A stretch of DNA of 7,757 nucleotides from NCBI GenBank assembly GCA_030450655.1, contig JAKDIE010000056.1, positions 1 through 7,757 of the forward strand, written 5' to 3'. Under the pieces are notes generated by a model, which did no database searches, was not told the origin of the DNA, and was given only the letters and a program-made list of their open reading frames with translations. The position numbers were made by a program, and so were the translations under genes. This document shows positions 5,938 through 7,757 of the stretch, in pieces. Source of the DNA: Ruaniaceae bacterium (GTDB taxonomy: Bacteria; Actinomycetota; Actinomycetes; Actinomycetales; Actinomycetaceae). The stretch's first letter is position 1. Every line of letters begins with the position of its first letter.

Positions 5938-5959
5938 GGCACGTGAGATTTCACGGGCC
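5938..5959. promoter_or_regulatory. hairpin / palindrome between the small membrane protein and the MFS gene
   Basis: CGTGA-GATT-TCACG (5942-5955) is a perfect inverted repeat. Beyond one A/G mismatch it is extended by GGC (5938-5940) pairing with GCC (5957-5959). It begins 11 bases after the stop at 5926. As RNA it is a stable stem without a U-tract, so it could be an imperfect terminator. As DNA it overlaps the proposed -35 of the MFS promoter and could be an operator. The sequence alone does not decide between these. Confidence 0.4.
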
Positions 5960-5978
5960 TGCGGGTTCCACCTAGGCT
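5950..5978 (+). promoter_or_regulatory. possible promoter of the MFS gene
   Basis: TTCACG (5950-5955, 4 of 6 to the -35 consensus), a 17-bp spacer and TAGGCT (5973-5978, the TAnnnT form common in high-G+C Gram-positives) are correctly spaced. Transcription would start near 5985 and leave a leader of about 65 bases. The -10 is weak, so this is tentative. Confidence 0.35.
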
Positions 5979-6050
5979 TGTGAGCGCGGCGTGTGAGTCG
6001 TAGCGGGGGCCGTCCTCGCGCACTGTCGCCCAACTCGAAACGGACCTCGC

Positions 6051-7247
6051 TTGTACGCACTGCTCCTGGCGATCATCTACTTCGCCTTCATCAGCCTCGG
6101 GCTGCCAGATTCGCTTGTGGGTGCCGGATGGCCGGTCATGCACGCCGATCTCGGGGTGCCGGTCGCGTACGCCGGGATCATCACCATGATCATCGCGGCG
6201 GGAACGATCATTGCGAGCCTGCTCTCCGATCGCCTCACGCGCGCGCTTGGTGCGCCGCTGGTCACCGCCGCAAGCGTGGGGCTGACGGCGGCCGCGCTGA
6301 TGGGCTTCTCGTTCTCGGGATCTTTCTGGATGCTGTGCCTCTGGGCGGTCCCGTACGGCCTCGGGGCCGGCGCGGTGGACGCCGCACTCAACAACTACGT
6401 GGCTCTCCACTATTCGTCCCGCCACATGAATTGGCTGCATTCCAGCTGGGGGGTGGGCGCGGCGATCAGCCCGTTCATCATGAGCGCATCGATCACGGGT
6501 GGAATCGGATGGACCGGCGCGTACCGCACGGTTGGGCTGATCCAGATCGTCATCGCGCTCGTGTTGTTCGCGAGCATTCCGCTCTGGGCAAAGGTCAACC
6601 CGGCCGCTCTCCCTGTGGCGGAGAAGGCCGACGGCGAACCCCCGGCCCCCGCTGTCACCTTGCGCGGGGCGCTGCGCATCCCGGGCGTTCCCACGATCCT
6701 GCTCGCGTTTTTCGCCTACTGCGCGGTGGAGTCCACCACGATCCTGTGGGCGGCCACGTACCTGGTTCAGGACCGTGGGGTCACCGCGGCAACGGCCGCC
6801 GCCTTCGCCTCCCTGTTCTTGCTGGGCATCACGGCCGGGCGCTTCCTCAGCGGCTTCGTTGCCGATGCCCTTGGTGATCGCAACCTGATCCGGTTTGGGA
6901 TCGTGATCATCGCCGTCGGACTTGTGTTGATCCTGCTGCCCATCCAGACCACCGTGCCGGCGCTCGCCGGCCTCGTAATCGCGGGCTTCGGCGCCGCGCC
7001 GGTCTATCCGGCGATCATTCACTCCACGCCCGCGAACTTTGGGCGGGCGCACTCGCAGGCGATCATCGGGATCCAGATGGCCGCCGCGTACACGGGAATC
7101 ACGCTGATGCCGCCGCTGTTTGGCGCGCTCTCGGCGTGGGCGGGGATGTGGGTGCTGCCGCTGTTCCTGCTCCTGCTCACGCTGCTGATGCTGGTGATGA
7201 CCGAGCGCCTCAACCGCATCGTTGATGGGCGTGCCGCCGCAGCGTAG
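6051..7247 (+). CDS. major facilitator superfamily (MFS) transporter
   Basis: 398 residues, the usual MFS length, with twelve predicted membrane segments in two groups of six separated by a polar, Pro-rich loop (about 182-203). A motif-A-like SLLSDRLTRALG (56-67) links TM2 and TM3, and a matching GRFLSGFVADALGDRN (263-278) occurs in the second half. YGLGAGAVDAALNNYVA (102-118) and NWLHSSWGVGAAISP (127-141) resemble the corresponding regions of FucP-like and related uptake carriers. I therefore lean to a sugar/metabolite-type MFS rather than a classic drug-efflux group, without certainty. The start is TTG at 6051: going upstream the frame has no ATG, GTG or other TTG before a stop at 5994, and the first helix begins at once. 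The ribosome binding site is poor (at best GGA about 6 bases before), so expression may be low or the true start unusual. It seems to be transcribed separately from the gene before it. Confidence 0.9.
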   Translation: MYALLLAIIYFAFISLGLPDSLVGAGWPVMHADLGVPVAYAGIITMIIAAGTIIASLLSDRLTRALGAPLVTAASVGLTAAALMGFSFSGSFWMLCLWAVPYGLGAGAVDAALNNYVALHYSSRHMNWLHSSWGVGAAISPFIMSASITGGIGWTGAYRTVGLIQIVIALVLFASIPLWAKVNPAALPVAEKADGEPPAPAVTLRGALRIPGVPTILLAFFAYCAVESTTILWAATYLVQDRGVTAATAAAFASLFLLGITAGRFLSGFVADALGDRNLIRFGIVIIAVGLVLILLPIQTTVPALAGLVIAGFGAAPVYPAIIHSTPANFGRAHSQAIIGIQMAAAYTGITLMPPLFGALSAWAGMWVLPLFLLLLTLLMLVMTERLNRIVDGRAAAA

Positions 7248-7313
7248 AGCGGCCGTTCAGGTAATTCGCTTCCCCGGGGAGCGCGGGATGTGGGACAGTG
7301 GGCGCCCAACCAC

Positions 7314-7320
7314 GAGAAGG
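7314..7320 (+). promoter_or_regulatory. ribosome binding site of the serine hydrolase gene
   Basis: GAGAAGG lies 10 bases before the ATG at 7331. This is slightly long spacing but the only purine-rich site nearby, and it supports that ATG. In the 83 bp between the MFS stop and this start I see no convincing promoter or terminator. Confidence 0.55.
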
Positions 7321-7330
7321 GCGCGGCGAG

Positions 7331-7757
7331 ATGGGTATCAACCAGAGTGCGATCGAGGCGGCGGCCGCGGCAGCGAGCTTCTCCGGGATCGTGACGCTCG
7401 ATGCCCGCAACGAGCGCACGCTTGAAGTGTGCCGGGGATTCGCGCACCGGGCACACGCGGTGCCAAACCTTGCCTCCACCCAGTTCGCGATCGCGTCAGG
7501 GAGCAAGGCGTTCACGGCGCTCGCGATCATGCAGCTCGTGGAGGAAGGCGCGCTGGCATTGGATCAGCCGGTGCGCGAGATTCTCGGCGCGGACCTCCCG
7601 CTGATCGACCCCCGCGTGACGATCGCGCACCTCCTCCAGCACACCTCGGGGATCGGCGACTACATCGATGAGGAAGGCGACTGGGAGGTCGATGAGTACG
7701 TCCTCGCGGTGCCCACCCACGCGCTGCTCACGGCTGAATCGCTCCTCCCCGTACTGA
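7331..7757 (+). CDS. serine hydrolase of the beta-lactamase / penicillin-binding protein fold, 5' part
   Basis: The first 142 residues of a frame that is still open at the window edge. The catalytic Ser-x-x-Lys motif is S56-G-S-K59 within FAIASGSKAFTALAIMQLVEEG, the standard setting for class C beta-lactamase-like and DD-peptidase/esterase-type enzymes (Pfam Beta-lactamase). It is followed by the usual LLQHTSGIGDY block (101-111). The Tyr-x-Asn and His/Lys-x-Gly motifs should lie in the missing part; members are typically 300 residues or more. No signal peptide is visible (the N-terminus is polar, then Ala-rich helix), so it is probably cytoplasmic and more likely an esterase or peptidase than a true beta-lactamase. 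This last point is inference. It follows the MFS gene on the same strand by 83 bp. Confidence 0.9.
   Translation, partial: MGINQSAIEAAAAAASFSGIVTLDARNERTLEVCRGFAHRAHAVPNLASTQFAIASGSKAFTALAIMQLVEEGALALDQPVREILGADLPLIDPRVTIAHLLQHTSGIGDYIDEEGDWEVDEYVLAVPTHALLTAESLLPVL

Noticed and set aside
5998..6050. A start for the MFS gene upstream of TTG 6051
   Set aside because: The in-frame region back to the stop at 5994 holds no ATG, GTG or TTG codon.
5751..7052. A 433-codon minus-strand open frame opposite the MFS gene and part of the preceding gene
   Set aside because: It covers parts of two well-supported genes, its product is low-complexity Arg/Gly/Asp-rich, and it has no domain or ribosome binding support.
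7271..7280. Palindrome TCCCCGGGGA after the MFS gene as a terminator
   Set aside because: It has no loop bases and no following T-run, so a stable RNA hairpin of terminator type is not expected.

Overview
The window is uniformly G+C-rich. It has tightly packed genes, GTG and TTG starts beside ATG, a one-base stop/start overlap inside an operon, and at least one gene that looks leaderless. Together with the protein families present (a YheI/YheH- or LmrC/LmrD-type exporter pair with a long external loop, DUF4342, a Pr6Pr-type membrane protein), this points to a high-G+C Gram-positive bacterium (Actinomycetota). I cannot place it below phylum or class with confidence.

Layout. At 1-176 (+) lies the 3' end of a DUF4342 protein. 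It meets, tail to tail and with only 9 bp between stop codons, a minus-strand two-gene operon (3904 down to 186). That operon encodes the two halves of a heterodimeric ABC exporter. Half one (2168-3904) carries the degenerate ATP-site residues (Asp after Walker B, Gln for the H-loop His). Half two (186-2168) carries the catalytic Glu and His but an altered signature (LSAGE). The start of half two overlaps the stop of half one and follows a strong ribosome binding site. Just upstream of the operon is a perfect inverted repeat, a candidate operator, but no regulator gene is in view. Further upstream on the same strand is a short GNAT acetyltransferase (4031-4459) that seems to hold mainly the C-terminal half of the fold.

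From about 4460 rightward everything is on the + strand. An A+T-richer divergent promoter region holds a 12-bp tandem repeat and a good promoter. It is followed by a six-helix Pr6Pr-type membrane protein with a Pro/Ala tail (4550-5392), a small four-helix membrane protein of unknown function that looks leaderless (5402-5926), an MFS transporter (6051-7247), and the start of a serine beta-lactamase-like hydrolase cut by the window edge (7331-7757).

The window is dominated by membrane proteins: an ABC exporter, an MFS carrier and two uncharacterised membrane proteins. The ABC pair must work together as one pump. I see no evidence that the other genes share a pathway. There are no RNA genes, CRISPR arrays, insertion sequences or phage genes, and no clear new multi-gene system. 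The points most worth a second look are regulatory: the operator before the ABC operon, the tandem repeats in the divergent promoter, the hairpin before the MFS gene and the leaderless start. The shortened GNAT is also of interest.
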